Assembly: GCA_965661265.1 (NCBI GenBank)
Contig: CBFIDE010000008.1
Coordinates: 1-64,000 of the forward strand
DNA: 64,000 bases
Direction: 5' to 3'
DNA from: CBFIDE01 sp965661265
Lineage (GTDB): Bacteria > Bacteroidota > Bacteroidia > Flavobacteriales > Schleiferiaceae
Position 1 is the first letter of the stretch; each line of letters starts with the position of its first letter. The translations under genes were made by a program, and so were the position numbers. The notes beneath the pieces are model-generated. The model did no database searches and was not told where the DNA came from. It saw only the letters and a program-made list of their open reading frames with translations. Below are positions 1 through 9,681 of this stretch, in pieces.

Positions 1-94
1 GACCATTTTTCAATTGGAGTGCAAATGTAAAATAAAACTTTAACTTACAATTAAATATATTGTTGAAATGTTCATTTTTATAATGAGCAATTTA

Positions 95-126
95 TTTCCT
101 AAGCCCAAATAGCTTAGTTAAATTTG
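95..126 (+). promoter_or_regulatory. Predicted promoter of the flavin reductase gene
   Basis: A Bacteroidetes-type -7 box, TAAATTTG, lies at 119-126, with TTTC at 95-98 in the -33 place, 20 nt upstream. Transcription would start near 133, about 10 nt before the ATG at 144, giving a very short leader. The match is by eye against the known TTTG/TAnnTTTG consensus; no experimental support is available. Confidence 0.5.
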
Positions 127-143
127 CTAAACTTTTCCAAGAC

Positions 144-1046
144 ATGAAATCTATAGATTTAAAAGACTTAGACGGCAAAACTGCCCATCGCCATTTATTA
201 AGTGCTATTGGGCCCAGACCTATAGCTCTTGCATCAACAATTGACCTAGACGGCAAAAATAATTTGAGCCCTTTTAGCTACTTCAATGTCTTTAGCTCAA
301 ACCCACCGATTTTGGTTTTTTCTCCAGCTAGAAGAGTTAGAAATAATACAACCAAAGACACTCTCAAAAATGCACATGACATTAAAGAAGTGGTCATTAA
401 TGTTGTAAATTATTCTATCGTTGAGCAAACTTCATTATCATCTACAGAGTACGATACAAGTATTGATGAATTTGTAAAATCAGGACTTACTCCTATTGAC
501 TCTGATATTGTTAAGCCTAAAAGAGTAAAAGAAGCTCCTGTTCAATTTGAATGTAAGGTGAATGAAATTATTTCTCTTGGCGAAAATGGGGGTGCAGGGA
601 ATATGATTATTTGTGAGGTTGTTAGAATGCATATCAACGAAAACATTCTTGATTCTGAAGGAATGATCGATATGTATAAAATTGATCTTGTAGGAAGAAT
701 GGGAGGCGATTTTTATTGCAGAGCTAATAATGAAGCACTCTTTGAATTGAAAAAACCATTGGCAACACTGGGCATAGGAGTTGACCAAATTCCTCCTAGA
801 ATTAGAAAAAGTATGTACTTAACTGGTAATGACTTAGGTAAATTAGGAAATGTTGAATCTCTTCCATCTGATGATGAACTAGAAAAGTTTTCTGAAAACT
901 TTAGGGTTAAAGAAATCTTTGGGAGTAGCTCAGATGGACTGGAGGCACGAGAACTTTTGCATCAATATGCTAAAAGTCTTTTAGATGAAAATAAGGTAGA
1001 TAAAGCTTGGAAAGCTTTATTAGTTGACAAATTAAATAGAAATTAA
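144..1046 (+). CDS. Flavin reductase family protein (flavoredoxin-like)
   Basis: This 300-residue protein belongs to the FMN-binding split-barrel flavin reductase-like family (DIM6/NTAB, flavoredoxin). Visible family features are the N-terminal GPRPIALAST segment at about residues 23-32, the SPFSYFNVFSSNPP stretch at about 42-55 that contacts the flavin, and a GRMGGDFYCR motif near 183-192. About 100 residues after the flavin domain form a C-terminal extension seen in Bacteroidota members. It probably reduces or carries FMN in the cytosol; the electron donor and acceptor cannot be read from sequence. It starts the + strand run that continues with the DUF3127 gene two bases downstream, so the two are likely co-transcribed. 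Confidence 0.85.
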   Translation: MKSIDLKDLDGKTAHRHLLSAIGPRPIALASTIDLDGKNNLSPFSYFNVFSSNPPILVFSPARRVRNNTTKDTLKNAHDIKEVVINVVNYSIVEQTSLSSTEYDTSIDEFVKSGLTPIDSDIVKPKRVKEAPVQFECKVNEIISLGENGGAGNMIICEVVRMHINENILDSEGMIDMYKIDLVGRMGGDFYCRANNEALFELKKPLATLGIGVDQIPPRIRKSMYLTGNDLGKLGNVESLPSDDELEKFSENFRVKEIFGSSSDGLEARELLHQYAKSLLDENKVDKAWKALLVDKLNRN

Positions 1047-1048
1047 GA

Positions 1049-1405
1049 ATGGAAATAAGCGGTGCAATTAAACTGATTAAAGACACACAAGAAATCAGTG
1101 CAAGTTTTAAGAAAAGAGAATTAGTAGTTACGACTGAAGAACAATACCCACAGCATATTATGGTAGAGTTTGTTCAGGATAAAGTTTCTTTATTAGACAG
1201 CTTTCAAGTAGGCGAAAAGGTTACAATCGGAATTAATCTAAGAGGAAGAGAATGGACAAGCCCTCAAGGTGAGGTGAAATATTTTAACACTATCACTGGC
1301 TGGAGAATTGAGCGTGCAAATGGCGGTGGACAACAAGCCGCAGCTGCCTCAAGTATGCCAAGCATGCCTCCTATTCAGGATGATGATGACGACCTTCCTT
1401 TCTAG
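1049..1405 (+). CDS. DUF3127 domain protein
   Basis: The 118-residue protein matches the Bacteroidota DUF3127 family: an N-terminal beta-rich domain beginning MEISGAIKLI, a central GINLRGREWTSP segment at about 68-79, then a low-complexity tail rich in Gln, Ala, Ser and Pro that ends in an acidic DDDDDLPF. The small beta barrel followed by a disordered tail with an acidic, hydrophobic-Pro-Phe tip strongly recalls single-stranded DNA-binding protein, whose DDDIPF tip recruits partner enzymes. A role in ssDNA binding is therefore plausible but is inference. It starts 2 bp after the flavin reductase stop and is probably in the same operon. Confidence 0.8.
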   Translation: MEISGAIKLIKDTQEISASFKKRELVVTTEEQYPQHIMVEFVQDKVSLLDSFQVGEKVTIGINLRGREWTSPQGEVKYFNTITGWRIERANGGGQQAAAASSMPSMPPIQDDDDDLPF

Positions 1406-1429
1406 AAAAAGAATGAGCATCTTTGAAAG

Positions 1430-2788
1430 ATGAATTTCGAGAAGTCTTTTGAAAAGGTATTTAAAACACTATTACCTACGCCCTTCACTATTGCAATTAT
1501 ACTAACTGCAATTAGTGTGGGGCTTGCTTATTTTAAAGCGGAGCAGAACTTATCATTAATAGAAATTTCTAAAACCTGGTCCTACGGTCTATGGAATAGC
1601 AATCTACTAGCATTTACTGTTCAGATGATGCTAATGCTAGTTCTTGGGCATAGCTTGGCAATCTCAAGGCCTTTTATTAAGGCTAGCTATGGTTTTAGCA
1701 GCCTGCTACAAAACTCACATCAAGCAGTAGTATCCCTAGCCCTTATAAGTATTCTCACTAGCCTTTTTAATTGGGGCTTAGGGCTTATTTTTAGTGCTAT
1801 CCTAGCCAGGCAGATAGCAGAATCTTTTTCAAAAAGAGGAATTAAATTCAACTACCCATTATTAGGAGCTTCGGCATATGTTGGACTAATGGTATGGCAT
1901 GGTGGGCTATCCGGATCTGCACCCTTAAAGGTAGTTGAAGATGGACATATCAAGAGCATGGCATTAGGAAGCTTTGAGTATTTGCCAAACTTCATAAGCC
2001 TAGACCAAACTATTTTTTCAACGATGAACTTGAGCACTTCATTAATGCTCATCATGTTTATTCCCCTTATCGCATTCCTCCTTTCAAAAAAACAGACTAT
2101 CAGGAATTATGATATTTCTGGGATCAGCATTCTTCCTCAAGAAAAGTCAAAGGATGCAATTGGAATGGAAAAGCTTGACTCCAAATCATGGTTCAATAAA
2201 ATAGTAGGATTATTAATTCTAACAACTCTTGTAATCAACTTAATAAATTCAGATTTAGGTCTAAATTTTTTAACTCCCAATTCTATTAATCTCATTTTGC
2301 TGGGAATGAGTGTTTTAGCACATAGAAATATAGAAAGCTTTTTGGCGTCTATTGATAAAGCTATAATAGGAGCTTCAGGAATTTTAATACAATTCCCACT
2401 ATATTTTGGAATCATGGCTATAATTAGTCAGTCTGGATTAGTTGAATCATTTAGTGAGTCTCTAATCTCAATATCTAATTCAGAGACCCTTCCATTTGCA
2501 AACTTTATATCTGCGGCTGTGGTCAATATTTTCATTCCCAGTGGAGGTGGACAATGGAGCATTCAAGCCCCAATAATTATTGAAAGCTGTATTCAGCTCA
2601 AGGCTGATTTAGCCAAAAACATCATGGCAATGGCCTATGGTGATCAGTTGTCTAATATGCTACAACCATTCTGGGCACTTCCTCTTCTTGCAATTACTGG
2701 CTTAAAAGCCCATCAAATATTATCCTACACCATTATTTTTATGATCTTGGGGGCTTTTATTTTCACCTCAACACTTTATATTTTTTAA
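1430..2788 (+). CDS. atoE: Short-chain fatty acid transporter, AtoE family
   Basis: A 452-residue integral membrane protein with about ten or more hydrophobic helices and the features of the AtoE/TIGR00366 short-chain fatty acid permease family: the N-terminal FEKVFKTLLPTPFTIAI, the MVWHGGLSGSAPL motif near residues 155-167, and the FIPSGGGQWSIQAP motif near 365-378. The family moves short-chain fatty acids such as acetoacetate or butyrate across the cytoplasmic membrane. No acetoacetyl-CoA transferase genes are next to it, so the substrate is not fixed by context. Its stop overlaps the start of aat (TAATG), which implies translational coupling. Confidence 0.85.
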   Translation: MNFEKSFEKVFKTLLPTPFTIAIILTAISVGLAYFKAEQNLSLIEISKTWSYGLWNSNLLAFTVQMMLMLVLGHSLAISRPFIKASYGFSSLLQNSHQAVVSLALISILTSLFNWGLGLIFSAILARQIAESFSKRGIKFNYPLLGASAYVGLMVWHGGLSGSAPLKVVEDGHIKSMALGSFEYLPNFISLDQTIFSTMNLSTSLMLIMFIPLIAFLLSKKQTIRNYDISGISILPQEKSKDAIGMEKLDSKSWFNKIVGLLILTTLVINLINSDLGLNFLTPNSINLILLGMSVLAHRNIESFLASIDKAIIGASGILIQFPLYFGIMAIISQSGLVESFSESLISISNSETLPFANFISAAVVNIFIPSGGGQWSIQAPIIIESCIQLKADLAKNIMAMAYGDQLSNMLQPFWALPLLAITGLKAHQILSYTIIFMILGAFIFTSTLYIF

Positions 2789-3510
2789 TGGCCATTTATT
2801 TGTTAGATCAAGAATTTTGGTTCCCTGACCGATCTGAGTTTGATTCTTCCGGAATTATAGCTGAAGGAGGAGGCATGGAGGCTGAACGTCTTTTTCTAGC
2901 CTATGCCCAAGGCATCTTTCCTTGGTACAATGAAAATGACCCGATATTATGGCATAGCCCGATGGAAAGGATGGTTCTAAAACCTTCTCAAGTCCATATT
3001 TCTAGAAGCATGCGATCTAAAGTAAAGGCTTGTAATTTTCATTTTAAAGTCAATACAGCATTTGAAAGAGTAATTAGAGCGTGTAAGGATACGGTTAGAA
3101 AAGGCCAGGAAGAAGGTTCATGGATAAATGAGGACATCATTAAAGCTGGAATTGAACTCAACAAAAAAGGAATAGCTCACTCTATTGAGGTTTGGGAAAA
3201 TGAAGAACTGATTGGAGGTTTGTACGGACTACAGATTGGTTCGATTTTTTGTGGCGACTCCATGTTCTCAATCAGGCCAAATGCTAGTAAATTTGCTTTT
3301 TACTCTTTGGCTAGAGCCTTAAATGAATCAGGTTTTCTATGGATTGATTGCCAAGTTTATAACCCATATTTAGCAAGCCTAGGTGCCTATACTGTGAGTC
3401 GGGATTACTATTTAGATGAGTTGGAAAAAAGCAATAAACTAGGTCCAATTAAAATCAAATGGGATTCTTTAAATAAGGATTTATCTGAAATGCTTGAACA
3501 ACATGGATAA
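2788..3510 (+). CDS. aat: Leucyl/phenylalanyl-tRNA--protein transferase
   Basis: Aat adds Leu or Phe from charged tRNA to proteins with N-terminal Arg or Lys, marking them for ClpAP degradation by the N-end rule. The 240-residue length is normal. Diagnostic motifs are AYAQGIFPWYNENDPILWHSP at about 37-57, GSWINEDII near 110-118, HSIEVWENEELIGGLYGLQIG near 131-151, and the F-C-G-DSMFS segment near 153-160. The ATG overlaps the atoE stop by one base. A small membrane protein gene follows with an 8-bp overlap. Confidence 0.95.
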   Translation: MAIYLLDQEFWFPDRSEFDSSGIIAEGGGMEAERLFLAYAQGIFPWYNENDPILWHSPMERMVLKPSQVHISRSMRSKVKACNFHFKVNTAFERVIRACKDTVRKGQEEGSWINEDIIKAGIELNKKGIAHSIEVWENEELIGGLYGLQIGSIFCGDSMFSIRPNASKFAFYSLARALNESGFLWIDCQVYNPYLASLGAYTVSRDYYLDELEKSNKLGPIKIKWDSLNKDLSEMLEQHG

Positions 3511-3994
3511 TCTAGAAATATTTTTAAGCGGTTTTAATGAGCAAAGAGCCTTTCTACATCTGCGAGGAATGCAAATTCTTCTATCTATTGCAATTTCTAA
3601 CATTCTAGTCTCCGCAATCTTAATTGTATTAAAAAAAGGGCTTCAATTTAATTCTATGAATATTGGATGGAACTTAGTAAATCTGATCATTGCGACTTTC
3701 GGAATTTATCAAGTTGACCAGGCTGCAGGCACTTTAAATCTTGCAGCTAGCATTGATGAAATCCACAGCTTAATAGAAATACTACTCTTCAATTCGGGAT
3801 TAGATATTGGATACATATTTCTGGGTCTTTGGCTGATAAGCAAATCAAAACTAAAAGAATCTTCTAGGCTAAAGTCTTTTGGACAGGCAATCATCTACAA
3901 TGGCATTCTACTATTTGTATTTGATCTTGCCTTCAGTCTTGTGTTAAAATCGCACGAAAGTGCATTACTGAAGTATATAGAAAACCTATACTGA
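3503..3994 (+). CDS. Small four-helix membrane protein, function unknown (DUF6992-like)
   Basis: About 163 residues from the ATG at 3503, which overlaps the last 8 bp of aat; a TTG nine bases earlier is in frame but a weaker choice. Four hydrophobic segments are visible (about residues 26-45, 55-75, 98-112 and 130-150), separated by short loops including a KSKLKESSRLK basic loop that is likely cytoplasmic. I think it belongs to a Bacteroidota family of small membrane proteins (DUF6992), but this is from memory of the general pattern rather than a motif. Its 3' end overlaps the convergent permease gene by 9 bp. Confidence 0.65.
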   Translation: MDNLEIFLSGFNEQRAFLHLRGMQILLSIAISNILVSAILIVLKKGLQFNSMNIGWNLVNLIIATFGIYQVDQAAGTLNLAASIDEIHSLIEILLFNSGLDIGYIFLGLWLISKSKLKESSRLKSFGQAIIYNGILLFVFDLAFSLVLKSHESALLKYIENLY

Positions 3995-5056
3995 ACGGAC
4001 ATCTAAGGCATCCCTGAGCGCATTACCTAACATCATAAAGGCAAGAACAAGAAACATGATTGCCATCCCAGGAGCCAAGGCCAAATAAGCTTTATCCACA
4101 ATCAAATAAGCATAGTGATCCTTGATCATTCCGCCCCAAGAAGGCATTGGAGGCTGAGCGCCGATTCCTAAAAAACTGAGTCCTGATTCTATCAATATGG
4201 CCGCAGCAAAATTAGCAGCTGAAATAACAATTACTGGGGCAATGGCATTTGGAAGGATGTGCTTAAAAATGATTTTCCAATCTCTTAAGCCGATCACTTT
4301 TGCGGCCTGCACATACTCCTTCTCTTTGATGCTCATCACCTGTCCTCTTACTACCCTTGCCACTTCTACCCACATCGTAAAACCTACAGCCACAAATACC
4401 TGCCAAAAACCTTTTCCTAATGCCAAGCTTATTGCAATCACCATCAATAAAGTAGGGATAGACCAAATTACATTTATGAACCACATAATTAATTTATCTA
4501 CCCATCCTCCATAATAAGCTGCTATGGCGCCCAGCGGAATTCCAATAAGCAATGAAATCAATACACTAATAAAACCTACAGAAAAACTTAAACGTGCCCC
4601 TAAGATCAATCTGCTTAGAAGATCTCTACCATATTTATCAGTCCCCAAGAAGAATTCTCTTCTGACAATATGAATCTCTGGATCAAATTGGAAATCCAGC
4701 TCTGAAAATTTTATGATTTGCCAAGGATCTTCTTTTGAAGCACCATAGACTTTATAGCCTAAAAAGTTAGTCTTCAGCTGCCATTCTGAAATAGGTATTT
4801 CATTGTACTCTATTTCATTGCCACTAAAAAAGCTTTGCTTAGAAGTTGAGGAGTTGGCAATTGGAAGCTTTAATATTTCAACCTCAAATCCTGGCCTCTC
4901 GCTTGCAATTGAAATGTGCATCTGATTAGCATTATTGCTATTATCAGGCATTATCTGATAGGCAAATAGGCTTATCAAAAATACAATTAGGATAAAAACT
5001 AAACCTATCGCTCCAAGCGGGTTTCTAAGTATCTTTTTCCAAACAGGCGTTCTCAA
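3986..5056 (-). CDS. ABC transporter permease, OppC/DppC type
   Basis: This 356-residue protein is the inner-membrane permease of a peptide/nickel-type ABC importer. It has an OppC_N-like first helix (about 16-33), then an unusually long extracytoplasmic segment of roughly 100 residues, and a BPD_transp_1 domain whose coupling helix carries the EAA-type motif YVQAAKVIGLRDWKIIFKHILP near 248-269, followed by ESGLSFLGIGAQPPMPSWG near 290-308. No partner permease, ATPase or binding protein lies next to it; scattered opp genes are common in Bacteroidota. It is 4 bp downstream of the prc stop on the same strand, so the two are probably co-transcribed. Confidence 0.88.
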   Translation of the reverse strand: MRTPVWKKILRNPLGAIGLVFILIVFLISLFAYQIMPDNSNNANQMHISIASERPGFEVEILKLPIANSSTSKQSFFSGNEIEYNEIPISEWQLKTNFLGYKVYGASKEDPWQIIKFSELDFQFDPEIHIVRREFFLGTDKYGRDLLSRLILGARLSFSVGFISVLISLLIGIPLGAIAAYYGGWVDKLIMWFINVIWSIPTLLMVIAISLALGKGFWQVFVAVGFTMWVEVARVVRGQVMSIKEKEYVQAAKVIGLRDWKIIFKHILPNAIAPVIVISAANFAAAILIESGLSFLGIGAQPPMPSWGGMIKDHYAYLIVDKAYLALAPGMAIMFLVLAFMMLGNALRDALDVRSV

Positions 5057-5060
5057 TGAT

Positions 5061-7163
5061 CTATAATTCTTTGCTCAATAAGAAAGCTTCATGCAGGTAT
5101 AAATCTCTAGATAGATTTTTAAACCAGTTCTGAGCTTCCTCCTTTTTAGCATCCGTCAAATAAGACTTTACATCTATAGCTGTTGCCATAACCGGAATGC
5201 TATCCTCTGAACGTCTCATGTTTTTATACTTGGCCGTTTCTTCTCGCAACTTATTCTGCTCCTTATGAAAATCATTATAGTTTAAAGAAAGCTCAGTGCT
5301 TTCCTCTTCATCACTCAACCATTTAGCATACTCATCAATCAGCTCAAACTTATCAGAACGCTTTATGCGCTCCTTGCTATTGTTAATCGCTGCTTCATAT
5401 TTATCGGTTCCTGTAGTCCATACTTGATATTGAGCAGAACCAATTTCATCGTAAGGAAGTGCATATTCTTGCTCTTTTTCTCCAAAGTCTAAATAAGAAT
5501 AATTATCAGGTAAAATAATTTCAGGCACTACACCCTTTAGCTGTGGCGTACCACCATTAATTCTATAATATTTTTGCACGGTCAGCTTTAAAGCGCCTAA
5601 CGGTTTTGAATCATTATATGAGAAGTTTACGGCATTATCTAAATCAATTACGTTCTGAACTGTGCCCTTTCCATAAGTTGAATTACTTCCAATTATAATC
5701 CCTCTTTTATAATCTTGAATTGCCGCTGCAAAAATTTCTGATGCACTCGCAGAAAATTGATTTACCATAACCACCAAGGGTCCGTCATAGGTTATTCCCC
5801 TTGCGCGATCTCTATAAACTTGTGGCACTCTTCCTGGTGATTTAACCTGAACAACTGGGCCTTCATCAATAAATAAACCTACCATCTCTATTACCGCCTG
5901 AAGAGAGCCTCCACCATTATTTCTTAAGTCCAGAATTACGCCATTTACGTTCTCTGCTTTCAGCTTTTCTAGCTCCTTTCTGATATCTTCAGAACAACTT
6001 CTATTGTTCTTTTTATCGTAAAAGTTTACATAAAACTTAGGCAATCTAATGTAGCCGATTTTCTCATCTCCTTCTCCTAGAACAGCAGACTTTGCAAAGG
6101 TTGCTTCTATCTCCACAACATCTCTTACAATCGGGATATCCTGTTTCTGTCCATCTAATTTTTGAACTGTTAGGGTAACTTCCGTTCCTTTTTCACCTCG
6201 TATATACTTAACAGCATTTCTAACCGTCATTCCAACAAGATCCACAGCTTCTTCATTGGTTTCATCTTCTTGCCTTACTCTAATAATCTTATCTCCTACT
6301 TCTAAATCACCTTGCTTCCAACAAGGACTTCCCACAATTACTTTTGAAATAGTGACGTAATCTCCTTTTTGCTGAAGTATTGCTCCTATTCCAGTGATTT
6401 GACCTGTCATACTAATTTCAAAATCTTCTTTTCTTTTCGGTGGAAAATACTCTGTATGTGGATCGTAAATATTTGTGAAGCTATTTGCATAGACACCTAG
6501 CCAATCAATTCTATCAAGGCCAGACATATTCTCATACCATTCATGATGTAATTCTAATTCCTTTTTCCTTGCCTCTCTCTCAAGAACTGCAAAGCTTTTA
6601 ACCTTAACAGTTGTATCATTTTTTTCATGTGCTTCTTCAATAGCGAACATCTTGTCCTCTATTCGATTCAAAACTCTCTGCTTCAGATACATCCTCCAAC
6701 GGTCTCTTAAAGCATTTTCATCTGCAGCAAAGCTTATTTTCTTATCATCAGACTCAAAACTTTCATCAAGAGTAAAGTCAAAAGTGGTGTCTAGTATCTC
6801 CTCATAATAAGACTTAACCCTAGTTAAACTGCCTAAATACTCGCTATAAGCGAGATTAAAGAAATCTAAGCTAGATTGTTTAAACTGATCATCAAGATCA
6901 TCCTTATATTTTTCAAGCTCTAAAACTTCCCCTTCTAAAAGAAATCTCTTATTAAAATCAAGATTCTCTAAAAAGTAGTCATACACCTTTTCTGAAAACT
7001 CATCATTAATTTCTTGAGGCTTATAGTGCTTGGAATCTAATATGTTATAAACCAATTCTAGTATTAACTTATCCTTCTTATCACTAGCGTCAGTAGGTAC
7101 ATAAAAACCTAAGGCAACAACTAATAGAAGACCAAGAATTATATATTTAAATTTATTTATCAT
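5061..7163 (-). CDS. prc: Carboxy-terminal processing peptidase (Prc/Tsp, S41 family)
   Basis: About 700 residues from the ATG at 7163. An earlier in-frame ATG at 7190 would add nine residues before the hydrophobic segment, and a possible -7 box (TTAATTTG, 7203-7196) places the transcript start near 7189, so the later start is preferred. After an N-terminal membrane or signal segment comes a Prc-type N domain, a PDZ domain near 245-340 (numbering from the earlier start), and the S41 protease core. The catalytic Ser is in FSASASE near 482 and the Lys in YGKGTVQ near 508; the C-terminal alpha domain is of the DUF3340 kind. It would degrade or trim periplasmic proteins from their C-termini. Confidence 0.92.
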   Translation of the reverse strand: MINKFKYIILGLLLVVALGFYVPTDASDKKDKLILELVYNILDSKHYKPQEINDEFSEKVYDYFLENLDFNKRFLLEGEVLELEKYKDDLDDQFKQSSLDFFNLAYSEYLGSLTRVKSYYEEILDTTFDFTLDESFESDDKKISFAADENALRDRWRMYLKQRVLNRIEDKMFAIEEAHEKNDTTVKVKSFAVLEREARKKELELHHEWYENMSGLDRIDWLGVYANSFTNIYDPHTEYFPPKRKEDFEISMTGQITGIGAILQQKGDYVTISKVIVGSPCWKQGDLEVGDKIIRVRQEDETNEEAVDLVGMTVRNAVKYIRGEKGTEVTLTVQKLDGQKQDIPIVRDVVEIEATFAKSAVLGEGDEKIGYIRLPKFYVNFYDKKNNRSCSEDIRKELEKLKAENVNGVILDLRNNGGGSLQAVIEMVGLFIDEGPVVQVKSPGRVPQVYRDRARGITYDGPLVVMVNQFSASASEIFAAAIQDYKRGIIIGSNSTYGKGTVQNVIDLDNAVNFSYNDSKPLGALKLTVQKYYRINGGTPQLKGVVPEIILPDNYSYLDFGEKEQEYALPYDEIGSAQYQVWTTGTDKYEAAINNSKERIKRSDKFELIDEYAKWLSDEEESTELSLNYNDFHKEQNKLREETAKYKNMRRSEDSIPVMATAIDVKSYLTDAKKEEAQNWFKNLSRDLYLHEAFLLSKEL

Positions 7164-7306
7164 CGTAACTATTGTCTTTAACAAATGCATAAGCGCAAAT
7201 TAATCAATATCTAACGTATCTATTGTTTCTTTTAAGATATTTGCGCTACACTTTCGAACATGAAGATGGAAATCAGTTTTATTCTAGAAAAGAAAAAATA
7301 ACCTAG

Positions 7307-9679
7307 ATGTACAAATACTTTATTCTCTTGTTCCTACCATTCTTTGGTGTGGCCCAAGATAATGCCAGTATAAGCGGCTATATTAGAGATAAAAATACCG
7401 GAGAAGAACTTATTGGGGTTAATGTTTTCATAAAAGAACTAAACTTAGGTGTAGCTACTAATGTATATGGCTACTATTCATTGAGTGTTCCTAAAGAAAA
7501 GCATATCATCAGTTTCCAATATATCGGATATGAAAACCTTGATATGGAGATAAATGTAGTTGAAGACAGAAGACTAGATATAGAAATAGCTCCTAGCTCG
7601 GTGACCTTAGATGAAGTAGAGGTGACTTCAGAAAAACTCGATAAGAATGTTACCTCAGTTGAGATGAGCGTTACTAAATTAGACGTCAAGACCATCTCTA
7701 AGGTTCCTCAATTATTGGGTGAAACCGATGTCATTAGAACTCTAACTCTTTTACCTGGTGTTACCACTGTTGGAGAAGGTTCTTCTGGCTTTAATGTACG
7801 CGGTGGAAATGTAGATCAAAACCTTATTCTCTTAGATGAGGCTCCTGTTTATAACAGCTCTCACTTATTTGGTTTCTTTTCCATTTTTAATGCAGATGCT
7901 ATTAAGGACGTAAAACTTTATAAAGGTGGCATTCCTGCGAACTACGGTGGAAGACTCTCTTCTGTTGTAGATGTGAGGCAAATTGAAGGAAACTCTAAGA
8001 AATTTGGGGCTAAAGGTGGAATAGGATTATTAAGCTCTAGACTGCTACTTGAAGGACCCATTGGTTCAGAAGATGTGTCATTTATGGTAGCAGGAAGAAG
8101 GTCCTATGCAGATCTTTTCTTGGCCCTTTCCAGCGATCCTGAAATAAACCAAAACATTCTTTATTTCTATGATTTGAACACAAAAATAAACTGGAGAATT
8201 GGCAAAAAAGACCGTCTTTTCCTATCTGGTTATTTTGGAAAAGATGTATTTGGCATCGCTGATTTATTCAGTTTTGATTGGGGTAATACTACTGGAAGCT
8301 TAAGATGGAATCACTTGTTTTCTGATAAGCTATTCTCAAATTTCACTTTAATATATAGTGATTATAATTACTCTATAGGAACCCCCGACGGGGCCGAAGA
8401 AGCGAATAGCTTCACTTTCAAATCAAGAATCCGGGATTATCACTTCAAGACTAGTTTCAATTATTTCTTGAACAGCAATAATAAGATTGACTTTGGTATG
8501 GAGTCTATTTACTATGTCTTCAACCCTGGGAAAATAGAATTTGCCCAGACTATTGAACTAGATCAAGAATATGCTTTAGAGCCTTCTCTCTATTTTAGTC
8601 ATGATATAAAGGTGAATCAAAGACTGAATGTTCAGTATGGCTTAAGATATAGCTCTTTCTATAAATTAGGCCGTTCAACAGTCTTTGAATATGCAAATCC
8701 CGACCTTCCTCAAAAGGATGAGATTGTTGATTCCACAAAATACGGCCCAAATGAGATTGTTGCTTCTTTTGATGGCCTTCAGGGGCTAGAACCAAGGCTT
8801 TCAGTAAACTATTTATTAGATGATGAAAAAAGTATAAAGGCAAGTTTTAATAGAACTCGTCAATACATTCACCTTATTTCTAACACTTCTTCTGCAACAC
8901 CCATAGATCTTTATCGTGCGGCGGGCTCTTATATCGATCCAGCCACTGTGTATCAATATGCGGTAGGGTATTTTCAGAATTTCAACAGAAATATGTGGGA
9001 AGCTTCTGTTGAAGTATACTATAAGGACTTTAATGATTTAGTTGACTATAGGGCTGGGGCCGATTTGATTTTTAATCAAACCATAGAGACCGAGCTTTTA
9101 ACTGGAATTGGAAGATCTTACGGGGCTGAGTTTTTCTTAAGGAAAAACATTGGAAAATTAACAGGATGGTTTAGCTATACTCTTTCAAGAACGGAGATGA
9201 AAGTTAATGGTCCTGACGCCAGAACTAGTATAAGTAATGGTCAATGGTATTCTGCCAATTTTGATAAGCTCCATGACTTTTCTTTAATCATGAATTATCA
9301 GCTAACAGAGGAGTGGGATATCGGTGGAAACTTCATTTACCAAACAGGTAGACCAACCACTGCACCTTCTGGTAAATATTATTTTGAGGGAGTAGCAGTT
9401 CCTATTTATCTTGACAGAAATAATAAGAGAATTCCTAATTATCATAGACTTGATTTGGCTGCCAATTATATTCCAAAGAGAGATCCTAACAAGAAGTTTT
9501 ATTCAAGTTGGTCTTTGGGGATTTATAATGTGTACGGAAGAAGGAATGCTTATTCTGTATTCTTCCAAGCAGATCAAGAAACTCCAGCTGTGGCAGGTCA
9601 AGCAGTTATCACACAAGCCAACAGACTATCAATATTCGCAATTCCAATTCCATTTGTTACTTGGAACTTTAACTTTTAG
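7307..9679 (+). CDS. TonB-dependent receptor with CarboxypepD_reg-like domain
   Basis: A 790-residue outer-membrane receptor. It has a signal peptide ending near FFGVAQ (residue 17), a carboxypeptidase-regulatory-like beta sandwich at about 21-95 (SISGYIRDKNTGEELIGVNV), a plug domain near 120-225 with GFNVRGGNVDQNLILLDEAP, and a long beta barrel ending in the aromatic WNFNF. No SusD-like partner is present. The next gene, 2 bp downstream, is a DUF4249 lipoprotein, a pairing known in Bacteroidota; the pair probably handles one substrate, which cannot be named. Confidence 0.93.
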   Translation: MYKYFILLFLPFFGVAQDNASISGYIRDKNTGEELIGVNVFIKELNLGVATNVYGYYSLSVPKEKHIISFQYIGYENLDMEINVVEDRRLDIEIAPSSVTLDEVEVTSEKLDKNVTSVEMSVTKLDVKTISKVPQLLGETDVIRTLTLLPGVTTVGEGSSGFNVRGGNVDQNLILLDEAPVYNSSHLFGFFSIFNADAIKDVKLYKGGIPANYGGRLSSVVDVRQIEGNSKKFGAKGGIGLLSSRLLLEGPIGSEDVSFMVAGRRSYADLFLALSSDPEINQNILYFYDLNTKINWRIGKKDRLFLSGYFGKDVFGIADLFSFDWGNTTGSLRWNHLFSDKLFSNFTLIYSDYNYSIGTPDGAEEANSFTFKSRIRDYHFKTSFNYFLNSNNKIDFGMESIYYVFNPGKIEFAQTIELDQEYALEPSLYFSHDIKVNQRLNVQYGLRYSSFYKLGRSTVFEYANPDLPQKDEIVDSTKYGPNEIVASFDGLQGLEPRLSVNYLLDDEKSIKASFNRTRQYIHLISNTSSATPIDLYRAAGSYIDPATVYQYAVGYFQNFNRNMWEASVEVYYKDFNDLVDYRAGADLIFNQTIETELLTGIGRSYGAEFFLRKNIGKLTGWFSYTLSRTEMKVNGPDARTSISNGQWYSANFDKLHDFSLIMNYQLTEEWDIGGNFIYQTGRPTTAPSGKYYFEGVAVPIYLDRNNKRIPNYHRLDLAANYIPKRDPNKKFYSSWSLGIYNVYGRRNAYSVFFQADQETPAVAGQAVITQANRLSIFAIPIPFVTWNFNF

Positions 9680-9681
9680 GC

